Source of the DNA: Thalassolituus maritimus
Lineage (GTDB): Bacteria > Pseudomonadota > Gammaproteobacteria > Pseudomonadales > Oceanobacteraceae
NCBI RefSeq assembly: GCF_900156675.1
Contig: NZ_FTOH01000001.1
Coordinates: 62,001 to 126,000, forward strand
Length of the DNA: 64,000 nt
Direction of reading: 5' to 3'
Program-made: the position numbers and the translations under genes
The notes under the pieces: model-generated
Seen by the model: only the letters and a program-made list of their open reading frames with translations
Databases searched by the model: none
What the model was told of the DNA's origin: nothing
Shown here: positions 49,337 to 57,590 of the stretch, piece after piece
How positions within the stretch are numbered: position 1 is the first letter of the stretch
Layout: each line of letters begins with the position of its first letter

Positions 49337-50365
49337 TTAATCCGCCAGTTCTCTGCGAATGATCTCTGCGCCAGCCGCCAGAGCCTGCAACTTCTGACGC
49401 GCAATCTCCCGTGAAAGAGGGGCCATGCCACAGTTAGTGCAAGGATAAATCTTATCGGCATCGGCGTATTTCAGTGCTTCACGAAGCGTCGCTGCGACTT
49501 CTTCTGGCGTTTCAATCGTATCGGTTGCTACGTCGATGGCGCCCACCATAATCTTCTTACCCTTAAGTAGAGTCAGAACTTCCATCGGAACACGGCCGTT
49601 GTGGCATTCCAGCGAAACAATATTGATGCTGGATTTCTGGATCGCGGGAAACGTTGTTTCGTAATGACGCCACTCAGCCCCGAGCGTCTTTTTCCAGTCG
49701 GTGTTGGCTTTAATGCCATAGCCATAACAGATATGCACAGCGGTCTCACAGGTCAGACCTTCCGTCGCCCTTTCCAGCGCTTCGATACCCCAGTCATTAA
49801 CCTCATCGAGGAATACATTAAAAGCCGGTTCATCAAACTGAATAATATCAACGCCGGCCGCCTGTAACTCGCGAGCTTCCTCATTCAGAGCCTTGGCGAA
49901 CTCGAATGCGAGTGTCTTACGATCCTGATAGTAATCATCGTAGAGGGTATCAACCATGGTCATAGGTCCGGGTAGAGCCCACTTAATCGGTTGATCTGTT
50001 TGACTACGCAGGAACTTAGCGTCTTCAACAAATACCGACTTCTGACGACTTACTGGCCCAATCACTCCAGGTACGCTGGCGTCGTAACGGTCGCGGATAC
50101 GCACCGTTTTCTTATTCTCAAAATCGACGCCGCTCAGGTTTTCGATAAAGGTGGTCACAAAGTGTTGGCGGGTCTGTTCGCCATCACTGACGATATCGAT
50201 ACCCGCGACAGTTTGTTCCTGAAGTGAGACGCGCAGCGCATCCTGCTTCCCATTGAGGAGCGCTTTACCTTCGAGTTTCCATGGCGACCAGAGTTTCTCG
50301 GGTTCAGCTAACCATGTGGGTTTAGGCAGGCTACCTGCCGTTGACGTTGGAAATAGCTTTTTCAT
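49337..50365 (-). CDS. mesD: Core (folate-independent) methionine synthase, MesD type
   Basis: A 342-residue MetE C-terminal-type barrel without the N-terminal folate-binding half. Zinc-ligand segments are visible: HICYGYG, SLECHNG and YPCTNCGMAPL. It is paired with a DUF1852 gene, 54 bases upstream. That pair is the signature of the MesD/MesX system described for aerobic bacteria such as Acinetobacter, in which homocysteine is methylated without a folate-binding domain. The methyl donor is not established, to my knowledge. It is followed within two bases by a TSUP permease. Confidence 0.88.
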   Translation of the reverse strand: MKKLFPTSTAGSLPKPTWLAEPEKLWSPWKLEGKALLNGKQDALRVSLQEQTVAGIDIVSDGEQTRQHFVTTFIENLSGVDFENKKTVRIRDRYDASVPGVIGPVSRQKSVFVEDAKFLRSQTDQPIKWALPGPMTMVDTLYDDYYQDRKTLAFEFAKALNEEARELQAAGVDIIQFDEPAFNVFLDEVNDWGIEALERATEGLTCETAVHICYGYGIKANTDWKKTLGAEWRHYETTFPAIQKSSINIVSLECHNGRVPMEVLTLLKGKKIMVGAIDVATDTIETPEEVAATLREALKYADADKIYPCTNCGMAPLSREIARQKLQALAAGAEIIRRELAD

Positions 50366-50419
50366 TGTTAGCTCTGTTGTTAAGTCTATCGTTGGCTCTA
50401 TCTGAATACAGGTAACGGA

Positions 50420-51394
50420 TCAGGTGAAATCGGCTGACCATTTTTCAAGAATTTTCTGGTACGGTTTAATGAAGTTTTCCTCAGCGAACCTGCCCTGTTT
50501 AATCGCCAGTTGGCTGCGTTCGTCGCGGTCATACACAACCTGAGTAAGTGAGTGGTCACTGTGTGTCAGGTCAGGTTGGTACTCGTACCCGGCGGCCGAG
50601 TTAGCGTTATAAATTTCAGGTCGATAAATTTTCTGGAAGGTTTCCATGGTGCTGATGGTGCTGATCAGTTCCAGGTTCGTGTAGTCCGTAAGCAAGTCAC
50701 CGATAAAGTAAAATGCCAGCGGAGCGACACTGTCTGGTGGCATAAAATAGCGGACGTCGAAGCCCATCTTGCGAAAGTATTGTTCTGTCAGCGAGGTTTC
50801 ATTTGGAGTGTATTCAACCCCAAGAACCGGATGCTGGTTTTCAGTGCGGTGATACGTTTTGGTGTCTGAAACACTGAGGCAGACAACCGGTAGTTTGCTG
50901 AAATTCTCTTTGTACGTATCGGACTTAAGAAAGTCTTTAAATAGCTTGCCATGCAGTTCACCAAAGTCGTCAGGAATACTGAATTGTTTCTGGCCGGCAT
51001 TGTATTCACGAAGCAGTACGCTGAAGTCATAGTCACGCACGTACGATGAAAAGTTATTACCGACGATCCCTTCGATACGCTTACTGGTCTTGTGATCGAT
51101 AATATTAGTTTTCAGTATCTCGATAGAGGGGAAGCCGTGGCCATTGCCCTCGACATCAATATCGACAGAAATGATTTCGAGCTCAAGCGAGTAGCGGTCG
51201 CCACGTGAGTTGTCCCATGGAGCCAGAGCATTAAAGCGACGATCAATCATTCGCAAGGCGCTGCGCAGGTTTTCTTCGCGTTGCTCACCCCGAGCAAGGT
51301 TAGCGAAGTTAGTGGTGACGCGTGTGGCATCAGAGGGCGTGTAATCTTCATCAAAGATCACACGCTTGATCGTGTATGAAAAACCGTTACTCAT
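50420..51394 (-). CDS. mesX: DUF1852 protein MesX, partner of MesD
   Basis: A 324-residue protein that starts MSNGFSYTIKRVIFDEDYTPSDATR and shows the family block SIEILKTNIIDHKTSKRIEG. DUF1852 members are the obligate partners of MesD methionine synthases. No classical cofactor motif is obvious. GGAG is nine bases before the start. The gene is first in the mesX-mesD-TSUP operon, and a LysR regulator lies upstream on the same strand. Confidence 0.88.
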   Translation of the reverse strand: MSNGFSYTIKRVIFDEDYTPSDATRVTTNFANLARGEQREENLRSALRMIDRRFNALAPWDNSRGDRYSLELEIISVDIDVEGNGHGFPSIEILKTNIIDHKTSKRIEGIVGNNFSSYVRDYDFSVLLREYNAGQKQFSIPDDFGELHGKLFKDFLKSDTYKENFSKLPVVCLSVSDTKTYHRTENQHPVLGVEYTPNETSLTEQYFRKMGFDVRYFMPPDSVAPLAFYFIGDLLTDYTNLELISTISTMETFQKIYRPEIYNANSAAGYEYQPDLTHSDHSLTQVVYDRDERSQLAIKQGRFAEENFIKPYQKILEKWSADFT

Positions 51395-51503
51395 GGCTGC
51401 GTATCTCCCGTTTCCCAGGTTCAGTGTTCGATGTCATTGTTCCGAAACTGGCTGATAACCGTCTCGGATGCGATCTGAGAGCACGTTTTACGCTGTTTTA
51501 TGC

Positions 51504-51543
51504 ATGAGTAAAATTGATTTTATATAATCAATGTATGAGTAAA
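51504..51543. promoter_or_regulatory. Repeat-rich promoter region upstream of mesX
   Basis: The direct repeat ATGAGTAAA (51504-51512 and 51535-51543) flanks the inverted repeat ATTGAT (513-518 of this kilobase) and ATCAAT (527-532). The region is very AT-rich within the 238-base gap between mesX and the LysR gene. It is a good candidate for the regulator's target, but the protein that binds is unknown. Confidence 0.45.
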
Positions 51544-51632
51544 TATAATGAAATGATGGGCGGCGAGGACACCTTGCCCACTATGACTGTGGAAATGGTC
51601 GTATACCGAAGTAGAGTAGATTACTCATTGGC

Positions 51633-52532
51633 TCAGCCGGAAAACGGGTGCTCATAATCCTTCGCGAGATCAATAAAGGCCTTCAGGTAACCGATCTCCT
51701 CGTCGCCTTCACGGGTTCCGAGATAGATCTGCTTCGCGATGCCCTGTTCTCCGAGGCGGACAACGTCGAGTGGCAGTTTTTGGCAGTATTCTTCCGCTAA
51801 CCAGCGAGGCAAAGCGGCTACACCGCGCTGACAGGCGACCATTTGCAGCATGATCTCGGTGGTCTCGCTGGTTTTATGCTGCTTTGGTACGACGCCGGCA
51901 GGCGTCAGAAACTGTGAGTAGATATCCAGACGGTCGGTGGCGACGGGGTAGGTCAGCAAGACCTCATTGCGTAAGTCTTCAGGCTCCGCGAATGGCTGAT
52001 TCGTGAGAGCATGATCTTTGGGCACTACAAGTACCTGCTCATAATCGAACACCGGGGTAAAGCTCAGGTTACTTTTGTAAAAGGGGTCAGGGGTAACCAG
52101 CAGATCAATTTCATAGTCGAGCAGGGCACCGACGCCGCCGAACTGGAATTTCTGTTTAACATCGACATCCACATCCGGCCATGCATCCAGAAACGGAGAC
52201 ACTACCTTCAGGAGCCACTGGTAGCATGGGTGACATTCCATCCCGATACGCAGAGTGCCACGCTCCCCCATAGCCATCTGCTTCAGTTTATCTTCGGCGT
52301 GAAAGAGCAGAGGCAGCACCCGGTTGGCGATGTTGAGCAAGTACCGGCCTGCCTGAGTGAGTCTGAGACTGCGACCCTCGCGAAGCCAGACAGGCGTTCC
52401 CAGGTTGTCTTCGAGTTTGCGCACCGTATGACTGAGTGCGGACTGAGTGACGCACAGCTCTCTGGCAGCGGCCGTCAGTGAGCCATGCTCTTCGACGGCC
52501 TGAATGATTCTGAGATGACTACGTTCGATCAT
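51633..52532 (-). CDS. LysR-family regulator, MetR-like
   Basis: A 299-residue LysR regulator with the N-terminal winged helix-turn-helix (AVEEHGSLTAAARELCVTQSALSHTVRKLE) and a C-terminal ligand-binding domain. MetR, which uses homocysteine as co-inducer, shows the same SALSH-type recognition helix and the IGMECHPCYQWLLKV segment, so a MetR-type function is likely. It is transcribed toward mesX and away from the flavin reductase gene. A palindrome at 52572-52590 lies 40 bases before its start. Confidence 0.85.
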   Translation of the reverse strand: MIERSHLRIIQAVEEHGSLTAAARELCVTQSALSHTVRKLEDNLGTPVWLREGRSLRLTQAGRYLLNIANRVLPLLFHAEDKLKQMAMGERGTLRIGMECHPCYQWLLKVVSPFLDAWPDVDVDVKQKFQFGGVGALLDYEIDLLVTPDPFYKSNLSFTPVFDYEQVLVVPKDHALTNQPFAEPEDLRNEVLLTYPVATDRLDIYSQFLTPAGVVPKQHKTSETTEIMLQMVACQRGVAALPRWLAEEYCQKLPLDVVRLGEQGIAKQIYLGTREGDEEIGYLKAFIDLAKDYEHPFSG

Positions 52533-52571
52533 AGCTTATCCATCTAATAATGAGGAAAAGTAATTGAATGG

Positions 52572-52590
52572 TGAAAATATACCATTTTCA
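52572..52590. promoter_or_regulatory. Palindromic operator between the LysR gene and the flavin reductase gene
   Basis: TGAAAAT (52572-52578), five bases, ATTTTCA (52584-52590): perfect seven-base arms. It sits between two divergent starts, the usual place for a LysR autoregulatory site. The TGAA...TTCA ends resemble MetR sites, but the spacing is six bases longer than the reported TGAA-N5-TTCA. Confidence 0.6.
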
Positions 52591-52704
52591 TTCATCAAAC
52601 GAGTTTTCTAAGCTTATCCCTATCAGAAGTCATAGCCCGGAAGTGGGCACCGAGGACCTGCTTAATTAGTGCTAACAGGCCCTAACAACGTGAGTGGATG
52701 AATA

Positions 52705-53487
52705 ATGAGTGAAGTGGCCGCAGTAGAAGTACCAGAACGATATTCCCTTGAGTGCCGGGTAGCGAGTGTACGCTTCCTTAACCGGGGGACATTCCAGGTG
52801 GAACTGGAATCGTCGACAGGTGCTGCCCTACGCTATATCGCTGGCCATTATTTACAGTTGAATATCGATATTGATGGGCAGGCTCACTCTTTGTTTTACT
52901 CGGTCGCTAATCGACCTGACAGTAAACAACCGGGCAGGTTACAACTCTTCATACAGAACGGCAGTCTGTTCACCGAGAAGCTGTTACGCCGCCTTGTGCA
53001 AATTTGTGGCCGCCAGGAACACCTGACCGTGGCACTGCCAATGGGGCGCGCGTTCTTACAAAGCAACCTGAAAAAACCCCATCTGCTGGTCGCGGCAGGG
53101 TCGGGGATATCAAAAATAAAATGCCTGGCCGAAGAAATAGTGGCACGAGATCCGAGTGCAGACGTCAGAGTGTATTGGTCCAATAAGGATATTGATGACT
53201 TCTACCTGCTCGAAGAATTCCGGGAATGGGAAACTCAGGGCGAAAACCTCAGTTTTACACCCATACTCGAATCTGAACATCCAGAGTGGAACGGGCGTAC
53301 GGGATTTATTTTCGAAGTCATTCAGGAAGACCAATACGTCTCAGATAATACAGTCGCTTACCTCTGTGGATCGCCTCGAATGGTGTATGGCACTATTGAT
53401 CAGCTGGCACCGTATGGGCTAACTGAAGCGAACTGCTACTCTGATGTTTTTGAGTATGCGCCGCGGGATAAGCGGGTTGCGGTGTGA
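52705..53487 (+). CDS. NAD(P)H-flavin reductase (Fre/LuxG-like)
   Basis: A 260-residue ferredoxin-NADP reductase-type enzyme without an iron-sulfur domain. The flavin-binding motif is FYSVANRP and the nucleotide-binding region is LLVAAGSGISKIKCL, with CGSPRMVYGTID near the C-terminus. Such enzymes supply free reduced flavin to oxygenases. It is divergent from the LysR gene and close to mesX-mesD. A role in supplying reduced flavin to an oxygen-dependent step of MesX is inference. Confidence 0.85.
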   Translation: MSEVAAVEVPERYSLECRVASVRFLNRGTFQVELESSTGAALRYIAGHYLQLNIDIDGQAHSLFYSVANRPDSKQPGRLQLFIQNGSLFTEKLLRRLVQICGRQEHLTVALPMGRAFLQSNLKKPHLLVAAGSGISKIKCLAEEIVARDPSADVRVYWSNKDIDDFYLLEEFREWETQGENLSFTPILESEHPEWNGRTGFIFEVIQEDQYVSDNTVAYLCGSPRMVYGTIDQLAPYGLTEANCYSDVFEYAPRDKRVAV

Positions 53488-53596
53488 TTGCTACGGGCAA
53501 TTATGCGAAAAGAAATCGGGAATAGGATGAGTTTAGAATTGTGATCGTCAGACAAATAAAAAGGCCCCGGACGGAAACAGAGACGGGATTGCACTC

Positions 53597-53748
53597 GGCA
53601 CATCCATGTGCCTCGCCCTTCGGGCAGCGGAGTTGTGCAAAACGGCTATCCTGCCGTTTTGAGAACCCCGAACTATGAAGGGTTCATAATTCCGCCGCAC
53701 CAAATAAAAAGCCCCCAGTGCAGCGCACTGAGGGCTTATTATTTGGTG
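53597..53748. repeat. Chain of five hairpins (extragenic repeat-like element)
   Basis: Consecutive perfect or near-perfect hairpins: GGCACA/TGTGCC (53597-53612), GCCC/GGGC (53615-53625), AAAACGGC/GCCGTTTT (53639-53660), GAACTATGAA/TTCATAATTC with one mismatch (53670-53692), and a three-part stem from CACCAAATAA (53698-53707) to TTATTTGGTG (53739-53748), with an inner CAGTGC/GCACTG stem. The last stem is followed and preceded by CCA-like ends. It has the look of a dispersed extragenic repeat or a tRNA-linked terminator block, at the border of the island. Confidence 0.65.
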
Positions 53749-53753
53749 GAGCT
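53744..53753 (-). other. tRNA-like 3' tail at the island border (possible attachment-site remnant)
   Basis: The minus strand reads AGCTCCACCA, identical to the 3' end of bacterial tRNA-Ala, followed downstream by a hairpin and T-rich run like a tRNA terminator. The rest of a tRNA is not there. Tyrosine integrases often target tRNA 3' ends, so this may mark an integration or deletion scar. Ten bases are a short match, so the call is weak. Confidence 0.35.
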
Positions 53754-53754
53754 T

Positions 53755-53889
53755 ATGGAAAGTGACTTAAACCAATTATTCACTGATTTGGCTAGAATTG
53801 AGAGTATCTTGCAAGACACTTCATTAGGGAAAGGAACAAGACCATTCGAGCCAAAGACAAGTCGCTACATGGCCAAGGATTTTTACTGA
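53755..53889 (+). CDS. Small hypothetical protein, 44 residues
   Basis: A short frame starting MESDLNQLFTDLARIES and ending KTSRYMAKDFY. GGAG lies four bases before the ATG, within the tRNA-like tail. No family is recognised. The composition is protein-like (amphipathic helix at the N-terminus), but it may also be the end of a gene cut by the rearrangement at this border. The following 308 bases to 54197 show no further gene. Confidence 0.35.
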   Translation: MESDLNQLFTDLARIESILQDTSLGKGTRPFEPKTSRYMAKDFY

Positions 53890-54197
53890 TGTTAATGAAA
53901 GCTATCAATATTTATTATGTGATATAGATTAACTATTTAATGTTGGAGCAGTGCCATGAAGTTAGGTTTTGGAAGTGGTGTCCGAAATCTGACGCGTTTC
54001 TATCGTTACTATTAGTAATTAGCAATCACACTAAGGCGCTAGTGGTCTAATAAGCTCGGCGTATATGGCCGAGACTTTCCGTTAGTACACTGCGAGCTAT
54101 GCAAATAAAGCTCTTCAACCCTTGAGTGTTTCCCTTTATGGTAGGCATGAAGTTCACACGAACAATTGAATACCATCTATTCAAAGGGAGAAACACG

Positions 54198-54503
54198 ATG
54201 GCTAAATGGGCAGATTATTTGATTTCAGCAGTCCGGTATAATGCCGATCATACTCATATCAGCCAACTTAAAGCACATAAAGATAATGATGACACCGTTG
54301 GCATAGGGGAAGTATACGAACGTCAAGCTATAGTGGATGCGATCAATAATGGTACATCCTTTATAACTGTCTTTAAGAATTCTAGTGGTAATTGGGCTAA
54401 AGGACAAAAAGTATATGTGATTAAAGTTCAGGGTGTTAGTTACTTGAAAACTGTTGATAACGGTAAGGAGGAAGATAACTTAGAAAATTTACCTGAGTTC
54501 TAG
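54198..54503 (+). CDS. DUF3892 family protein
   Basis: A 101-residue protein whose start MAKWADYLISAVRYN and the following DDTVGIGEVYERQAIVDAI and KVYVIKV segments match DUF3892. The function is unknown; members are small, cytoplasmic and common in accessory DNA. A frame opens at 54126, but GGAG is before the ATG at 54198. It lies 48 bases upstream of the 547-residue membrane protein on the same strand, so the two may be cotranscribed. Confidence 0.75.
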   Translation: MAKWADYLISAVRYNADHTHISQLKAHKDNDDTVGIGEVYERQAIVDAINNGTSFITVFKNSSGNWAKGQKVYVIKVQGVSYLKTVDNGKEEDNLENLPEF

Positions 54504-54551
54504 TTGTCAATGACACTAATGGCTAGTCGAGAATTGATGATTGTGAGATAA

Positions 54552-56195
54552 ATGGACAGCATGGAAATACGGCAGTTTAACTGTTTTTATAATTATGCTA
54601 TTGGGTTGAATCTGACAGAAGTTGATTTGGTAAAAACATCCAAAAACCTCCTAAAATCAGGGTTTACTAAGGCTATCTGTTTTTCAGATCTAAAGGCTAT
54701 ATACATAGACGAGGATGGCAAGTCGCAAGTTGAGTGGATTAGACCTGAAGGCCGTCAGTGGGATTCAAGTTGGAATATTAAGTTTAGTGATAAAGTTCCA
54801 TCGGATATTGTTCATGATTTGGCATATTGCTTGGAATTATCATTTCAAGAGCAACGCATTGAAGGTGTTGAGTCCAAAAGGTCGCCCCTATATTTAAGGG
54901 CGGCATTGCCTCCAGTAGTTCTTGTAAAGGATGACGAGGAAACAGTGTTATTTCCTTGGCTGAAGATATACTCAGATGGAGTGATGATCCTTAGTTTCCA
55001 AATCGATTCATCGTTGGAAGGTATGGATGAATCGGACTTCATTAAGAGCGTTGTAAATATTTTTCAACGCTACTTTGATCAAATATTTGTTCATGGTGAG
55101 CTTCAAAGACTTGATGCGGAATTACTAATTCCAGAAGCATTTACCTCAGATCTTTCTTTGGGTGGTCAGAAGATAAAAGGATGGCGTTCAACTCGATTGA
55201 TAAAAAAACTTCGTGCCGAGAGCCGCAGAAAGCTAGATGAATCACTTGCTAGTGAGGGAAGGGAATTCGAGGTAGGCGATGAATTGTGGCTTCTGCATCA
55301 TATTGCTTGTGCGGATGATGAAGATGGATGGGAATCCACTTTCGACTTATGTCGATCAATATATGTTAATGCTATAAGCAGTCTCGTGGCATCCACGAGT
55401 AAAGATGATCGGGCGAATTCGGGCGAGTTGCTGATGTGGCAAGGAAGACCGTCAGTATCCATAATGCGGTTCAAAGATCAACCTGATAATAAGCAAGACT
55501 TATATAAAAAATTCGGCTTATCAATGTCTCGTTTTTTGATGCGTTCTCAAGGTTCTACAAACCCTGTTGAATTGCCACCAGATTTAAGAATTTTTGATGA
55601 CTATGCACTCCACGGCAATCGTGCACTCCTTATATGGACGTGGTTGAGAGAAAGTAATTCACCGGATGATGCTTGGGAAGAGAGAAATACCGGAGCAAGA
55701 GTCTTTGAAAATCAAGCCCGCGCTGAACATTTTGAATACCTTAATCTGAAAATCGCTCGAGCCTGCGCCGTCGCATGTTCTCCATCAAGTGATGAAAGCT
55801 TAATTGCAGCGTACAAAGTACTGTCGTCAGTAGAATCTACTTTACATACGTCTAGTCAAGCAGGTGAGATCATTGATGCAGTAAATTACTTATTGGAATC
55901 TGTCGGAACCAAAAACTTGATTACAGATGCTAAAGAGCGAGCACGCTGGCATCTCGATGAGCGCCGCTATTTAAATGATAAAAGTAGATCTCATATAGAT
56001 CGCTGGTTAGCAGTACTGTTTGGGTTTATTGGATCTACAGGTCTTGCGGATCTTGTCATACATCCTTATTTGAAGGGTACTTTTACAAAATGGAGTGACT
56101 TCCAGCTTGGTCTCAGTGCATTCGTATTAGCACTGCTTACTGTTGGTGTGTTTGTGTTCGTTATCGAAGGTGTTAACAAATTGTGGTCAAAGTAA
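54552..56195 (+). CDS. Unrecognised 547-residue protein with two C-terminal membrane helices
   Basis: I do not recognise this protein. The N-terminal 450 residues are soluble and acidic. A pair of hydrophobic helices lies at the C-terminus (about 487-505 and 518-540), followed by a short tail. Upstream of the helices is a charged, helical stretch (AKERARWHLDERRYL). The layout of a large cytosolic domain and a terminal helix pair recalls CorA-like and membrane-associated defence effectors, but no catalytic motif is visible. Base composition is AT-rich compared with the core genome. It follows the DUF3892 gene. Confidence 0.7.
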   Translation: MDSMEIRQFNCFYNYAIGLNLTEVDLVKTSKNLLKSGFTKAICFSDLKAIYIDEDGKSQVEWIRPEGRQWDSSWNIKFSDKVPSDIVHDLAYCLELSFQEQRIEGVESKRSPLYLRAALPPVVLVKDDEETVLFPWLKIYSDGVMILSFQIDSSLEGMDESDFIKSVVNIFQRYFDQIFVHGELQRLDAELLIPEAFTSDLSLGGQKIKGWRSTRLIKKLRAESRRKLDESLASEGREFEVGDELWLLHHIACADDEDGWESTFDLCRSIYVNAISSLVASTSKDDRANSGELLMWQGRPSVSIMRFKDQPDNKQDLYKKFGLSMSRFLMRSQGSTNPVELPPDLRIFDDYALHGNRALLIWTWLRESNSPDDAWEERNTGARVFENQARAEHFEYLNLKIARACAVACSPSSDESLIAAYKVLSSVESTLHTSSQAGEIIDAVNYLLESVGTKNLITDAKERARWHLDERRYLNDKSRSHIDRWLAVLFGFIGSTGLADLVIHPYLKGTFTKWSDFQLGLSAFVLALLTVGVFVFVIEGVNKLWSK

Positions 56196-56250
56196 GTCTT
56201 TGCTAGCAAAAAAGGGCTGTTTGCTTCAATAGGAGACTAGTGTTCTGTCA

Positions 56251-56280
56251 TTAAAAAAGCCCACACGAATGTGGGCCTTT
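56251..56280. terminator. Terminator-like hairpin downstream of the 547-residue gene
   Basis: gcccaca (56259-56265) and tgtgggc (56270-56276) with loop cgaa. The T run is weak on the plus strand (ctttg), but six A lie before the stem, so the minus strand reads as a better terminator. The rest of the 56196-56498 gap shows only the aaggag of the MerR gene. Confidence 0.6.
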
Positions 56281-56498
56281 GAATTCTAGCCACTCTGAGG
56301 GGAGGCTTACGCCCACGTTCTCTATGATTTTCTGATTGGTTATTAAGAATATCAGCAAATTATCTAGAGTATGGCCGTTTGGTAAGGCAAATTATTCTGT
56401 TGTTTTAAAGTAGCGCTAGCAAACGGAGCCCATGAGGTAGTATTTTTATATGATCTGGCAGAAATGTTGATCCTGACCGAAGATAAGGAGTAGTCACA

Positions 56499-56870
56499 GT
56501 GAATGTATCGGAATTTTCAAAGCATATGGGCGTAAACCCTCATACCGTAAGGTACTATGACAAACTGGGTTTATTAGATGACGTCTACCGCCTTCCTAGT
56601 GGTCACAGGTATTTTCAGGAGAAAGATATTGCTTGGTTTGAGTTTATCCAGAGATTGAAGGGAACAGGCATGCCGATTGAGAAGATACGAATATATGCAG
56701 CATTGCGCAAAGAAGGTAAAAAAACTCTTGCCTCGCGGCAGGACATGCTTAAGGAACACTCAGCCAAGCTTCAACAGAAAATCCAAATCGAGCAACAACA
56801 CCTTGTAAAGCTGAATGATAAAATTAACCTATATCAATGCGCACTAGACGGGAAAATATCGCTTGACTGA
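56499..56870 (+). CDS. MerR-family transcriptional regulator
   Basis: A 123-residue regulator with the MerR helix-turn-helix (VSEFSKHMGVNPHTVRYYDKLGLL), the wing segment SGHRYFQEKDIAWFEFI and a coiled-coil dimerisation helix. There is only one Cys, near the C-terminus, so it is not a metal-sensing type like MerR or SoxR. The start codon is GTG with aaggag eight bases upstream. The gene immediately downstream is its probable target. Confidence 0.88.
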   Translation: MNVSEFSKHMGVNPHTVRYYDKLGLLDDVYRLPSGHRYFQEKDIAWFEFIQRLKGTGMPIEKIRIYAALRKEGKKTLASRQDMLKEHSAKLQQKIQIEQQHLVKLNDKINLYQCALDGKISLD

Positions 56871-56926
56871 GAGTTTACTCTAAAGCTTAGCCTTGAGGAT
56901 ACGGTAGAACAATCAATGGTGAGGCG

Positions 56927-57457
56927 ATGGCCAACAATTCAGATAAGCCCAATGAACTACGGCGTAATTTTCTAAGAATGTCGGCGATTCTGGTCGCTAG
57001 TTCCTACGGAAATCTCCTCCTAAACGGATGTTCAACACTACTGAACTCAACTCTATTGGAGAAAAAAATGAATAATGGCATGAATGATAGATATACACGT
57101 GGCTGGCAAAAACTCAAAGAAATCGACGGAGATGCTGGAGAAAAGGTTATTGAATCTCTGAAAGATATTGCTCCAGATTTAGGTCGCTACACAATAGAAT
57201 TTCCTTTTGGGGATGTCTATAGCCGGGAGGGTTTAGATTTAAAATCACGCGAAATTGCAACTGTCGCGGCTCTTTCGGCCATGGGTAATGCTACACCTCA
57301 ATTGAAAGTGCACATTAATGCTGCACTTAACGTTGGTTGCAAGCCTGATGAAATCGTTGAGGTTATTATTCAGATATCTGTTTATGCAGGATTTCCAGCG
57401 GCATTGAACGCGGCTACCGTAGCCAAGTCAGTATTTATAGAGCGTGGTATAATCTAA
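56927..57457 (+). CDS. Carboxymuconolactone decarboxylase family protein with Tat/lipoprotein-type leader
   Basis: A 176-residue protein. The N-terminal part has a twin-arginine-like RRNFLRMSA followed by a hydrophobic stretch and a lipobox-like LNGC, so it may be exported and lipid-anchored. The carboxymuconolactone decarboxylase (AhpD-like) domain follows (LDLKSREIATVAALSAMG, HINAALNVGCKPDEIVEVI). The AhpD-type CxxC pair is missing, with only one Cys in the domain. It lies 56 bases after merR on the same strand. Such MerR-CMD pairs are common and are usually linked to stress or quinone-type compounds. Confidence 0.82.
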   Translation: MANNSDKPNELRRNFLRMSAILVASSYGNLLLNGCSTLLNSTLLEKKMNNGMNDRYTRGWQKLKEIDGDAGEKVIESLKDIAPDLGRYTIEFPFGDVYSREGLDLKSREIATVAALSAMGNATPQLKVHINAALNVGCKPDEIVEVIIQISVYAGFPAALNAATVAKSVFIERGII

Positions 57458-57590
57458 ATGAAGTAGATACCATTGAGCACTGTGGATAGTCATTCTGTTG
57501 AAGGGCAGACTGATGCCGAACAATTAACTGCGTTGAGTAGTTTTGGCTGCCAGTTCAGTTCCTATTTGGGAGCTGAACCGCGTGTATCTT

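Noticed and set aside
56871-56926. MerR operator before the decarboxylase-like gene
   Set aside because: A weak dyad (CTCTAAAGC and GCCTTGAG) is visible, but the arms match only with a one-base insertion and no 19-base-spaced promoter could be fitted with confidence.
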